From assembly GCA_017745015.1 (NCBI GenBank), contig JAGIAF010000009.1, positions 1 to 24,683 of the forward strand: a stretch of DNA of 24,683 bases, written 5' to 3'. Below, piece by piece: positions 7,524 through 14,680 of this stretch. The position numbers were made by a program, and so were the translations under genes. The notes beneath the pieces were generated by a model. The model was not told the DNA's origin and made no database searches. It saw only the letters and a program-made list of their open reading frames with translations. How positions within the stretch are numbered: position 1 is the stretch's first letter; every line of letters begins with the position of its first letter. This stretch comes from Bdellovibrio sp. (GTDB taxonomy: Bacteria > Bdellovibrionota > Bdellovibrionia > Bdellovibrionales > Bdellovibrionaceae).

Positions 7524-8519
7524 ATGGTCTCTGATATCACATCCTCAGAAAAGATTAGAAATCGCGCCGCATGGATCTCTGCCATTGCGAGCTTTTTGAT
7601 TTTCGGAATGAAGGTCATCGCTTACAAGATGACGGGTTCGGCCGCAGTTCTTTCTGACGCGTTGGAGAGTATCGTCAATGTCGTGGCTGCGATTGTTGCC
7701 TTATTTGTAATTCGCTTTGCCTCACAACCTGCCGACCATGAGCATCCTTATGGCCACGGAAAAGCGGAATATTTCTCTGCGGCCTTCGAGGGCGGGATGA
7801 TCTTTTTCGCCGCTCTGATGATCATTTATGAAAGCGTGAAAGCTCTTATTGAGCAAAGCCCTCCGCAAAAATTGGAGATCGGTATCTTGATCGTAGGTGG
7901 AGCCGCTTTGATCAACTTGCTCTTGGGTTTGTATCTAAAAAAAGTTGGCAAACATCATCACTCCGAAGCTTTGCAAGCCAGTGGTGCCCATGTGCTTTCT
8001 GATGTTCTGACAACGGCTGGAGTTATTGTTGGTTTGATTTTGGTTTTGTTCACCAAACTTCCTTGGGTGGATCCGGCTGTGGCGATTTTAGTCGGTTTGC
8101 AATTGGGTTGGTCGGGCTATCAAATCGTGCGGGAGTCCTTGGGCGGGTTGCTTGATGAAATCAGCGAAAAATCCCTCAGTGATTTGAGTGTGGCTCTTGA
8201 GAAGAACCGTCGCCCAGGCATTATCGACATCCACGAATTGCGTATCATTCGTTCGGGGCGCTTCCATCACGTTGACGCTCACATTGTGGTTCCGGAATAC
8301 TGGGATGTGGCGACAGTTCATAGCGAAACTCAGGATTTTGAGCGCAAAGTGGTAGCCGATTATGTCTTTGACGGGGAGATCGCTTTCCACGTGGACCCTT
8401 GTAAAAAATCCTACTGTTCTGAGTGCGACATGCCGGATTGCCCTATTCGTTTGCATCCCTTTGCGGGAAGAGAACCGTTTACGGTGAAAAGCTTGACCGA
8501 GCATAAGCAAACAGACTAA
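7524..8519 (+). CDS. Cation diffusion facilitator family metal exporter with cysteine tail
   Basis: This inner-membrane antiporter of 331 residues should export a divalent metal. Six hydrophobic segments lie within about residues 14-205, followed by a cytoplasmic domain of ferredoxin-like fold. Family motifs include SDALESIVN in the second segment (D45), DHEHPYGHGKAEYF after the third (about 71-84) and HVLSD in the fifth (H156, D160). The cytoplasmic part carries extra histidines (HHVDAH near 248-253). The last 40 residues hold four cysteines, C293, C298, C301 and C306, in a compact pattern that could bind metal. The metal cannot be read from sequence; Zn, Fe or Mn are possible. The gene sits 42 bases after the cyclase gene and 10 bases before trmB, which suggests one operon. 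The ATG has only a poor ribosome site. Confidence 0.93.
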   Translation: MVSDITSSEKIRNRAAWISAIASFLIFGMKVIAYKMTGSAAVLSDALESIVNVVAAIVALFVIRFASQPADHEHPYGHGKAEYFSAAFEGGMIFFAALMIIYESVKALIEQSPPQKLEIGILIVGGAALINLLLGLYLKKVGKHHHSEALQASGAHVLSDVLTTAGVIVGLILVLFTKLPWVDPAVAILVGLQLGWSGYQIVRESLGGLLDEISEKSLSDLSVALEKNRRPGIIDIHELRIIRSGRFHHVDAHIVVPEYWDVATVHSETQDFERKVVADYVFDGEIAFHVDPCKKSYCSECDMPDCPIRLHPFAGREPFTVKSLTEHKQTD

Positions 8520-8529
8520 GCAGTGGGGC

Positions 8530-9240
8530 ATGACAGACGCTCCAATTTCCACTCGCAGACGCATTAATATCACGACCGATTTGCCACACCAAACAGAGTA
8601 CACTTTGGCTTTGAATGGCAGATATTCGCACATCGCTTTTGACGAAGTTCGCGCACCGTTAAACAAAGGCAAATGGCGTTCAGATGTTTTCAAGCGTGAT
8701 GCGAATTTGCCGATGGATTTGGAAGTGGGAACGGGTAACGGCACTCACTTCGCGCACTATGCACAGAAAAATCCACAGCGCATGGTTGTAGGTTTGGAAT
8801 TGAAATACAAACCTTTGATTCAAACGATTCGTCGTGCTGACAATGCAGGCTGCACAAATGCGGCCGTGGCGCGTTTCCACGCTTTCAACTTGGCTGAACT
8901 TTTTGAGCCAGGTGAAATTGACAACGTCTTCATTCACTTCCCAGATCCTTGGACTTCTCCAAAGAAACCTAAAAATCGTTTTGTACAAAAATTGAATTTG
9001 GATTTGTTGTTTGAACTGCAAAAGCCAGGTTCGATCATCGAATTTAAAACAGATTCTTTGGTTTATTTTGAATGGGCGATGGAAGAGATCCAACAATCTA
9101 AGTACACGATCTTGTTCGAAACAAAAGATCTACACAACTCACCGATCAAAGCAGAAAACTTTGAAACGGCTTTTGAAAAGATCTTCTTGCGCGAAGGCAT
9201 CAAAATCAACTTCGTGCGCTTGCAGAAACCTCACCAATAG
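8530..9240 (+). CDS. trmB: tRNA (guanine-N7-)-methyltransferase
   Basis: The enzyme places the N7-methyl group on G46 in the variable loop of many tRNAs, using S-adenosylmethionine. The 236-residue protein has the expected Rossmann methyltransferase core: DLEVGTGNG (63-71) binds the cofactor, and VGLEL (87-91) carries the acidic residue of the second strand. The family signature FPDPW (137-141) is followed by a basic PKKPKNR stretch. Length and order match bacterial TrmB, with a somewhat longer N-terminus of about 25 residues. The gene lies 10 bases after the exporter gene, with GTGGGG as a weak ribosome site. Its last 10 bases overlap the end of the convergent ferredoxin gene, leaving no room for a terminator between them. 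Confidence 0.96.
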   Translation: MTDAPISTRRRINITTDLPHQTEYTLALNGRYSHIAFDEVRAPLNKGKWRSDVFKRDANLPMDLEVGTGNGTHFAHYAQKNPQRMVVGLELKYKPLIQTIRRADNAGCTNAAVARFHAFNLAELFEPGEIDNVFIHFPDPWTSPKKPKNRFVQKLNLDLLFELQKPGSIIEFKTDSLVYFEWAMEEIQQSKYTILFETKDLHNSPIKAENFETAFEKIFLREGIKINFVRLQKPHQ

Positions 9241-9518
9241 GTCGTATCGACCGTAACGTCCCCAAGTACTTGCACCTGGCAGCTAATGCGGGTGCCTTGG
9301 GGGACGCCTTTACTTTCTCTCAAAAATGCCTCTGTCTCGTTTTCGGATGAGAGATTTTCACTTCCTTCAACGATTTGTACGCGACATTTGGCGCAAACGC
9401 CATCTCCACTACAACTAGAAGCCACAGGAAGCCCGCCGTTTAGTAGGGCCTCCATGAGATTTGCTCCTGTTTCCACGGGCAGGGGAGATCGGTTTTTCTT
9501 AAAAGAAATCAAAGGCAT
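9231..9518 (-). CDS. 2Fe-2S ferredoxin
   Basis: This small (95-residue) electron carrier has the beta-grasp ferredoxin fold. The four cluster ligands are C36, C42, C45 and C80 (pattern C-x5-C-x2-C-x34-C). The C-x5-C-x2-C spacing resembles adrenodoxin or Isc-type ferredoxins rather than the plant type, which has x4. Much of the sequence is acidic, as is usual for partner docking. The partner enzyme is not obvious. The neighbour upstream and divergent is thioredoxin reductase, which does not normally use this type of ferredoxin. The two starts are 100 bases apart and share a promoter region. The stop overlaps the trmB end by 10 bases. Confidence 0.93.
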   Translation of the reverse strand: MPLISFKKNRSPLPVETGANLMEALLNGGLPVASSCSGDGVCAKCRVQIVEGSENLSSENETEAFLRESKGVPQGTRISCQVQVLGDVTVDTTYW

Positions 9519-9565
9519 GGCTTATTGTAGCTGACGCAGTCCAAAACAAGCAAAGAACTAATGAA

Positions 9566-9593
9566 TTGGGTCCTAATTGTGGTAGCCTAAATT
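9566..9593 (+). promoter_or_regulatory. Possible promoter of trxB
   Basis: TTGGGT and TAAATT, 16 bases apart, lie about 25 bases upstream of the trxB start in the 100-base divergent region. The match to sigma-70 hexamers is moderate. Confidence 0.3.
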
Positions 9594-9618
9594 TGGTATT
9601 TTCTGGACGAGGGTATTT

Positions 9619-10563
9619 ATGTCTCAAGATCAAAAAGTTGAAAATGTGATTATTATTGGTTCGGGTCCTGCGGGATTGACGTCGGCTATTTACACAGGTC
9701 GTGCGAACCTTGAGCCTTTGATGATCGAAGGTGAAGAAGCTGGTGGTCAGTTGATGATCACTACTGAAGTTGAAAATTATCCTGGCTTCGAACACGGAGT
9801 TACAGGTCCTGATTTGATTGCTGTGATGAGAAAGCAAGCGGAGAGATTCGGTACACGCTTCATCACTCGCAATGTAACTAAAGTTGATTTCTCTCAACGC
9901 CCTTTCAAAGTTTGGATTGGCGAACAACTGCATTTGGCGAAATCCATCATCATCTCTACAGGTGCTTCTGCAAAATATTTGGGTTTGCCATCTGAAAGAA
10001 CTTACATGAACCGCGGCGTTTCTGCCTGCGCGACATGTGACGGCGCCTTCTTCCGCAATCAAGAAATCATCGTAGTCGGTGGTGGTGATACGGCAATGGA
10101 AGAAGCTCAATTCCTAACTCGCTTTGCTTCTAAAGTTTATGTCGTTCACAGACGCGATCATTTCCGTGCATCTAAAATCATGGCGGAAAGAACGATGAAG
10201 AATCCAAAGATCCAAGTGATCTGGGATTCTGAAGTGACTGAAGTTATTGGTGACGGTAAATCTATGACGGGCGCAAAAGTTCACAACTTGAAAACGGGCG
10301 CAGTCACTGAAATGGCAGTAACAGGTTTGTTCATCGCCATCGGTCACAAACCAACGACGGATCTTTTCAAAGGTATCTTGGATATGAATGAAACTGGCTA
10401 CTTGGTGACTCAACCAAATAGCACATACACAAATATCCCAGGCGTATTCGCAGCAGGTGACGTGCAAGACCACGTTTACCGTCAAGCGATTACAGCCGCA
10501 GGCACCGGTTGCATGGCTGCCATTGATGCCGAACGCTGGTTAGAAGAACAGTCTCATCACTAA
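9619..10563 (+). CDS. trxB: Thioredoxin reductase
   Basis: This flavoenzyme passes electrons from NADPH to thioredoxin. In 314 residues it shows the FAD-binding GSGPAGL motif (14-20) and the redox-active pair in CATC (C137, C140). The NADPH motif VGGGDTAMEEA begins at about 153, and the C-terminal FAD motif GVFAAGDVQD comes near residue 280. Length and order match the bacterial low-molecular-weight type. GAGG lies 7 bases before the ATG. The stop codon lies within the left arm of the fold-back element that follows, so transcripts ending here would carry that structure. Confidence 0.97.
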   Translation: MSQDQKVENVIIIGSGPAGLTSAIYTGRANLEPLMIEGEEAGGQLMITTEVENYPGFEHGVTGPDLIAVMRKQAERFGTRFITRNVTKVDFSQRPFKVWIGEQLHLAKSIIISTGASAKYLGLPSERTYMNRGVSACATCDGAFFRNQEIIVVGGGDTAMEEAQFLTRFASKVYVVHRRDHFRASKIMAERTMKNPKIQVIWDSEVTEVIGDGKSMTGAKVHNLKTGAVTEMAVTGLFIAIGHKPTTDLFKGILDMNETGYLVTQPNSTYTNIPGVFAAGDVQDHVYRQAITAAGTGCMAAIDAERWLEEQSHH

Positions 10564-10686
10564 GTTGGTGAAAATGGCCCATCCGACTTCGTTGTCGGGC
10601 TGGGTCCTCGCTCCGACGTGCTCGGAGCACGCCTGCGCTGCGGGGCCAACCCTCCGCCTTGCGGCTGAACCATTTTGACCAACTTA
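10561..10686. repeat. 126-base multibranched fold-back element after trxB
   Basis: The 17-base ends (10561-10577 and 10670-10686) are inverted copies with a single mismatch. They enclose at least three smaller hairpins: CCGAC/GTCGG at 10583-10598 (extended by CCCA/TGGG), GCTCCGA/TCGGAGC at 10610-10628, and CCGC/GCGG at 10654-10664. The predicted shape is a long closing stem with three arms. The left arm contains the trxB stop codon. No U tract follows, so it is not a standard terminator. It may be a repeated small element of the genome, or an RNA structure that protects the trxB message. Confidence 0.65.
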
Positions 10687-10707
10687 AAAGTTAGTTAGAG
10701 GAAGTAC

Positions 10708-11205
10708 ATGAAGGACAAAAGGATTAATACCAAGGATTTGGTTAATAAGATCGAGAAGATGACAAAGGCGCGCATTGCGAGCCAGGAAGTTGTTTCGTTG
10801 GATTCATTCCGTGAAGCAAAAAAGAAGCTCGATCCTAAAATCATTCTCGTCATCGAAGATGATGAAACTATGAGAATGGCGATGAAAAGGATTTTGGAAT
10901 CTGAAGGTTACGTGACGAAGCTTGCTGCTGATGCCACTGAACTTTCAACTGTTCTTGATGATCACGCTGTTGATTTGATTTTGATGGACGTGGGCCTTCC
11001 TTGGGTGAGTGGTTTTGAACTTGCTCAACTTTTGAAGGAACACAAAGACCTTAAGAAAATTCCTTTGGTTTTCGTGTCAGGAAAAGCTTCTGAAGAGGAT
11101 ATGAAGAAAGCTTTCGAGATTGGCGCAGATGACTACATCAAGAAGCCTTTCGATGTCGAAAAGCTTAAAAAGACCGTTGAGACGCTTCTAAAGCTCAACA
11201 CATAA
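10708..11205 (+). CDS. Stand-alone response regulator (receiver domain only)
   Basis: The 165-residue protein has a Lys-rich N-terminal extension of about 43 residues and then one receiver domain. The domain keeps its acidic pocket (E50, D51, D52), phospho-acceptor D94 in LILMDVGLP, S124 and K146 in the KKPF motif, so it should be phosphorylated. There is no DNA-binding or enzyme output domain, as in CheY or Spo0F types, and no kinase nearby to name as partner. GAGGAAG lies 5 bases before the ATG. The gene follows the fold-back element after trxB and ends in a strong terminator. Motility control and phosphorelay are both possible roles. Confidence 0.92.
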   Translation: MKDKRINTKDLVNKIEKMTKARIASQEVVSLDSFREAKKKLDPKIILVIEDDETMRMAMKRILESEGYVTKLAADATELSTVLDDHAVDLILMDVGLPWVSGFELAQLLKEHKDLKKIPLVFVSGKASEEDMKKAFEIGADDYIKKPFDVEKLKKTVETLLKLNT

Positions 11206-11230
11206 GGCCTTCAATATAAAGAATTTTTTG

Positions 11231-11263
11231 AAAAACCCGCTTTCACCAAAAGCGGGTTTTTTT
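11231..11263 (+). terminator. Intrinsic terminator after the receiver gene
   Basis: AAAAACCCGCTTT pairs with AAAGCGGGTTTTT around a 5-base loop and is followed by more T residues. It begins 25 bases after the stop at 11205. A run of A on the other side may also give activity on the minus strand. Confidence 0.93.
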
Positions 11264-11292
11264 ATTGCATAGTTAGCTCTGCGGAGGACGAA

Positions 11293-12096
11293 ATGGCGTT
11301 TAAACAGAGATGGCTAGCACTTGCGCTTACACTTATTGTCTCTGTCGGTTTTATCGACAGTGGCCGCGCGCAGACCTCCCTGGAACAGTCGCTGGCTCAG
11401 GAGCATATGCTCTTGGCGGATCATGGATTTATCCCTTGGCAGTGGTTGAAGTCTTCCTGTGACGACTGCTCCATCATGTTACTGCCAACCCATGAAAAAG
11501 TGCGCACCGAAAAGGTTCGTCTTTTTATTCAAGGCCTTTCAGCTCACAAGAAAGATCTCCAAGCTCTCTATAAAATCCATGGTGCCGAGTACACAATGCT
11601 GGCGCAAATGGCGGTGGGAATTTTAGGTCGGGAAAGCCTTTTTGGTGAAAGCAATCGCTATCGTCTGAAAGAGGCGATGCCAGGTGGTGTGCATCTTCTG
11701 AAGGTTCTGCAAAGCTATCTGACGGGTAAGCCAGTGAATGAAAACAGCCGTGGTCTTACGCAGATTAAGTTTTTACCAGAGCTGATCACGCAGAATTACG
11801 ATATTAATTCCGACAATCTTTCGGTGCCTGAGAATGCCGCTGTTGCGACGATGGGTTACTTGATTGAAGCCTTGGCGCAATTAAAACGTCGAGTTGTTTT
11901 GAATAAGCTCGATCACATCAATCCACAAAACTATGCGGATTATTTGCCGTACATTTACTTTGGTGGAACTCGCGCGATTATTAAGAAAACTGCGACACCT
12001 GAAAAGAACCTCTATGTCCAAGACATGAAAGTGTTCATGTCTTGGATTGAGGTGTATGAGCAGCCTCTAGGGCCTCAGACACTGGATACGCATTGA
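11293..12096 (+). CDS. Secreted lytic-transglycosylase-like protein (divergent lysozyme fold)
   Basis: A signal peptide with likely cleavage after GRA (about 24-26) starts this 267-residue protein. The middle has the order of motifs of a soluble lytic transglycosylase. GILGRESLFGES puts a candidate catalytic glutamate at E114. SRGLTQIKFLP (152-162) matches the family's S-x-G-L-x-Q-I block. ENAAVATMGYLIEAL and YIYFGG match the later helix and Y-x-x-G blocks. The similarity is at motif level, so the assignment is likely rather than certain. Such enzymes cut the glycan strand of peptidoglycan; in a predator this could serve its own wall or that of the prey. Two cysteines (C56, C59) precede the domain. 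GGAGG lies 6 bases before the ATG. The last 62 bases overlap the convergent gene. Confidence 0.7.
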   Translation: MAFKQRWLALALTLIVSVGFIDSGRAQTSLEQSLAQEHMLLADHGFIPWQWLKSSCDDCSIMLLPTHEKVRTEKVRLFIQGLSAHKKDLQALYKIHGAEYTMLAQMAVGILGRESLFGESNRYRLKEAMPGGVHLLKVLQSYLTGKPVNENSRGLTQIKFLPELITQNYDINSDNLSVPENAAVATMGYLIEALAQLKRRVVLNKLDHINPQNYADYLPYIYFGGTRAIIKKTATPEKNLYVQDMKVFMSWIEVYEQPLGPQTLDTH

Positions 12097-12901
12097 AATT
12101 GACTTGAAAGAGTCGTTTGCCCACATAGTCCTTCACATTGTGTCGAATTATTTGCTCACCTGAAAATTCATCCAGGGCTTGAAGGAACAAAGAAAAATCC
12201 TCGGGGCTCATTGGCAGCAACAGACTTTTATAGCTGCGGACTTCATTGGGAAGATCGAAAGCATGCAGGGCCTCTTGCAGGCTCTTTTCGTGAAACTTTC
12301 GTAAATTCAAGCTTCCTTTGCTGTCAGGTACTTTGAAAGTGGTGACTTTCGATGTCCAGATCTGTGGCGTGGCCGTTTGTTCAATCAGGCCAAGCTTGTT
12401 CAGAATAGTGAGGGCGTCCTCAATGCGCTTTTGTGAGACATCTAAAACCTTGGCAAATGATGGTGCGCTGTTTTCGACATCGTCGTAACTGAAGAGTGAA
12501 AGTAGGCGAGGCAGAAGAGGGTCTGAAATGAAATCATCAGAATCCGCGATAAGCTGAGAGTTATTGAGGGATCTAAGAATTTGCATCATTTTTTGACTGT
12601 ACAATTGCTTTTCTTTAACCCCAGTGGCTTGAGAAAACTTAACTAAATAAAAGAAGTAGTTCTGTTCCTCTTTGCTTAAAAAGTGCTTACGTTGAATTGA
12701 TTCGGTAACGGTCGGGGTCAGCTTCTTCTTGCCGACAATCATCATGCGTAAGAAAGACCGGCTTCGAAAATCCAGCTCTGCAGCCCAAGCTTCATAGGAG
12801 AAGCCCTTATCGAGATGCTTTCGATACTGATAATAGTCTTTCAGATAAAGTCCCAAATCCAAATAGTCAAAAACAACAGGTGCTTTCATGAATGTCGTCA
12901 T
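12035..12901 (-). CDS. TIGR02147 family protein (putative regulator)
   Basis: The 288-residue soluble protein has the family's N-terminal pattern: VFDYLDLGLYLKDYYQYRK, then FSYEAWAAELDF and SRSFLRMMIVGKKKLT (about residues 9-63). The middle has an LNKLGLIEQTATPQIWT stretch (about 170-185), typical of a winged-helix wing region, and the C-terminal domain is DUF4423-like. The family is expanded in Bdellovibrio and Fibrobacter. Its function is not established, though the helix-turn-helix-like parts suggest DNA binding. No enzyme motifs are seen. GAGGT lies 3 bases before the ATG, and another ATG follows 12 bases in. The leader contains a palindrome and a strong hairpin. Its 3' end overlaps the transglycosylase-like gene. 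Confidence 0.88.
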   Translation of the reverse strand: MTTFMKAPVVFDYLDLGLYLKDYYQYRKHLDKGFSYEAWAAELDFRSRSFLRMMIVGKKKLTPTVTESIQRKHFLSKEEQNYFFYLVKFSQATGVKEKQLYSQKMMQILRSLNNSQLIADSDDFISDPLLPRLLSLFSYDDVENSAPSFAKVLDVSQKRIEDALTILNKLGLIEQTATPQIWTSKVTTFKVPDSKGSLNLRKFHEKSLQEALHAFDLPNEVRSYKSLLLPMSPEDFSLFLQALDEFSGEQIIRHNVKDYVGKRLFQVNFNAYPVSEALEAAHTPQSKT

Positions 12902-12934
12902 AGTACCTCAATAACTATGCGATCAAATGCCCCA

Positions 12935-12944
12935 TGACATGTCA
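12935..12944. promoter_or_regulatory. Palindrome TGACATGTCA upstream of the TIGR02147 gene
   Basis: A perfect 10-base palindrome, 34 bases before the start at 12901, overlaps a consensus -35 hexamer (TTGACA on the minus strand). No good -10 lies at the right spacing. It could be an operator, perhaps for self-control by the adjacent gene; this is inference. Confidence 0.3.
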
Positions 12945-12981
12945 ATGGCCCTCTGAGTAGCGACAGCTACACAAGGGCCAT
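12945..12981. other. Strong hairpin in the intergenic region 12902-13149
   Basis: ATGGCCCT (12945-12952) pairs with AGGGCCAT (12974-12981). Inside, GTAGC (12957-12961) pairs with GCTAC (12966-12970) around GACA. On the plus strand a T-rich stretch follows, but there is no gene just upstream to terminate. On the minus strand it lies in or before the leader of the TIGR02147 gene. The rest of the gap to 13149 is AT-rich and probably holds the promoter of the next gene: TTGCAT at 13064, and an extended -10 TGCTAGGTT at 13088-13096 (weak). Confidence 0.5.
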
Positions 12982-13149
12982 CCTTTTGCGTTTCACGTTT
13001 AAAAGTTGAACATGCCTAATTAAACCATTGTTGATTTTAATCGTTTTGAGCCTGGGCTTCCCTTTGCATAAAGGAAAAGTACAAACGTGCTAGGTTGATT
13101 TCCGCACAGCGAGACGAATGAGCCTGGTTAACTTTATAAGGAGAATTTT

Positions 13150-13395
13150 ATGAAAGTATCTAAAATCTTGTTCGGACTTGCTATCGCTTTTTCAGCTCAA
13201 GCTTTCGCTGGCCCAGGACAAGTAGGTTCTGCAACTCAGGAAGATGGCGTCTCTTGCCAAAAGCTGGCAGAAACAGTAAAAAATCTCGAGGCATTCAAAC
13301 TCGAGATCATTCCTGGCTCTGAGCCGGAACGTAATGTTACTGAAACTATTAATTTTATTAATCAGTCCCTAATGGCTGATTGCAATTACAAATAG
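13150..13395 (+). CDS. Small secreted protein
   Basis: The product has 81 residues. A clear signal peptide (KVSK start, hydrophobic core, cut after AFA at residue 20) leaves a mature peptide of about 61 residues. Two cysteines near its ends (C36 and C78) could form one disulfide bond. AAGGAG lies 7 bases before the ATG, and a good hairpin terminator follows the stop, so this is a real single-gene unit despite its size. I do not recognise the family. A periplasmic or released small protein is the most that can be said. Confidence 0.82.
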   Translation: MKVSKILFGLAIAFSAQAFAGPGQVGSATQEDGVSCQKLAETVKNLEAFKLEIIPGSEPERNVTETINFINQSLMADCNYK

Positions 13396-13414
13396 CTTTT
13401 GGTGAAAAAGGTGA

Positions 13415-13442
13415 AACAAAGGCCGCTTTTGCGGCCTTTGTT
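13415..13442. terminator. Hairpin terminator between two convergent genes
   Basis: A 12-bp perfect stem (core CAAAGGCCGC with GCGGCCTTTG) has a TTTT loop. It begins 20 bases after the small secreted gene and 30 bases from the stop of the convergent lipoprotein gene. The T tract is short (TTGTTTG), so strength is uncertain. Its position would serve both genes. Confidence 0.75.
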
Positions 13443-13471
13443 GTTTGTGGAGTTCGTGAACAATTGGTTCA

Positions 13472-14575
13472 CTAGTTTGCGACTGTCATTCCCGTGATAC
13501 ATTTTGTATAAAGACTGGTTCCAGAGAATGGAACGCTGCCTGAGCGAGTCAGAGTCTTCGCCGTTTTATCAAACGTAAACTTCTCAATGCCATTTGCTAA
13601 GATCGTTGCGCCATTGGAGACATAGATCGCGCCGGTCGTTTCATCATAAGTCATAGCCGACACACCACGAAGCACTGATGGATTTTCATAAGCTTTCGTC
13701 GCACCACTGATCACACCGTTGGTTTCATCCACATCATAAGCATAGACGTAGTCCTGATTGGCCGTGCTGCTTGAGTACGCAACAAGTAAATATCCCGATC
13801 CTGGTGAAGTTGCTGGCGGAATATAAGCCATGGCAGTGGGATATGTTGTAATCGCAGGAGCCGCTACAGCTGAGCTGCAATCCGCAGAAGCAGAGTAGCC
13901 ATTTGTATTGTTAATAAGAACAATGCGATTGTTGGGATTGGCCGAGGCGTGGGCAAAGATGTACTTGGAATTTGGTAAAGCAACGACGGCACTTATAAGT
14001 GAGTTGTTAGTTGCGCCACAGGTGCCACCTGTTGGAGCATTGATAAAGGAGCTTGCACCGACAGTGACTCGTCCTTTTCCAGAGGCCACTTTTTCTGCGG
14101 CCACAGATTTTGAAATCAACAAACCACCATCTGGAGTGCGCACCATATTGCGAACAACGTGAGTGTTGGTTGTGGTAAGGATGGTCGTATCATTCAACCA
14201 AGTTGCAAAGTCGCTGCCGCCGTTTTTCTTCACGAGATCAATACGACGAGTGAAAGTTGTGGAGTTCTCTACAAGCACCAAAACATTGTCGGCATCGTAA
14301 TTCAAAACAGCTGCGGGACGATCCGTATTGTTGACGGTGTTATAGTCCATCACCACGGAATCGATATTTCCTGTGGAAAGATTGATGCGCGAAAGTGTGC
14401 GTGACGGTGTTTCTGAAGTTAGGCCACTTCCAACATAACAAGAGCCGGAGGTGACATAAAGAAATCGTCCTGATGAGGGATCGGTGCTTGAATCGTCGCC
14501 GCCTTCTTCGCAGGCTGTGAGACCAAGGGCTAGAAGGCTTATTGCCAAGATTCCAACGTACTTCAATGTACTCAT
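13472..14575 (-). CDS. Lipoprotein, possible beta-propeller
   Basis: The 367-residue protein starts with a lipoprotein signal, LGLTAC, so C22 would be lipidated. The next residues (Glu-Glu-Gly-Gly) do not carry the inner-membrane Asp signal known from E. coli, so outer-membrane location is likely. The mature part is rich in Thr, Ser, Asn and beta-forming residues, with repeats of the type RFLYVTSG, GYLLVAYSSS and GAIYVSNGA that resemble blades of a beta-propeller. I do not recognise a specific family, and no catalytic motif is seen. AAGGAG lies 9 bases before the ATG. A perfect TTGACA (minus strand, 14663-14668) lies upstream without a clear -10. It is followed by a two-way hairpin terminator. 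Confidence 0.85.
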   Translation of the reverse strand: MSTLKYVGILAISLLALGLTACEEGGDDSSTDPSSGRFLYVTSGSCYVGSGLTSETPSRTLSRINLSTGNIDSVVMDYNTVNNTDRPAAVLNYDADNVLVLVENSTTFTRRIDLVKKNGGSDFATWLNDTTILTTTNTHVVRNMVRTPDGGLLISKSVAAEKVASGKGRVTVGASSFINAPTGGTCGATNNSLISAVVALPNSKYIFAHASANPNNRIVLINNTNGYSASADCSSAVAAPAITTYPTAMAYIPPATSPGSGYLLVAYSSSTANQDYVYAYDVDETNGVISGATKAYENPSVLRGVSAMTYDETTGAIYVSNGATILANGIEKFTFDKTAKTLTRSGSVPFSGTSLYTKCITGMTVAN

Positions 14576-14680
14576 GGTGAGAGCTCCTTACGTATTAAAA
14601 ACGTACTAGAACGTGCTTCACACATGTTAACGGCGAGGTATTTCGGGAACTTTATTAAATTCTGTCAAGAAATGGTAAAA

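Noticed and set aside
8088..8744. Minus-strand 218-codon frame across the exporter and trmB genes
   Set aside because: Antisense to two clear genes, with no recognisable domain.
9499..10110. Minus-strand 203-codon frame over trxB
   Set aside because: Antisense shadow of trxB, covering the conserved FAD and redox motifs.
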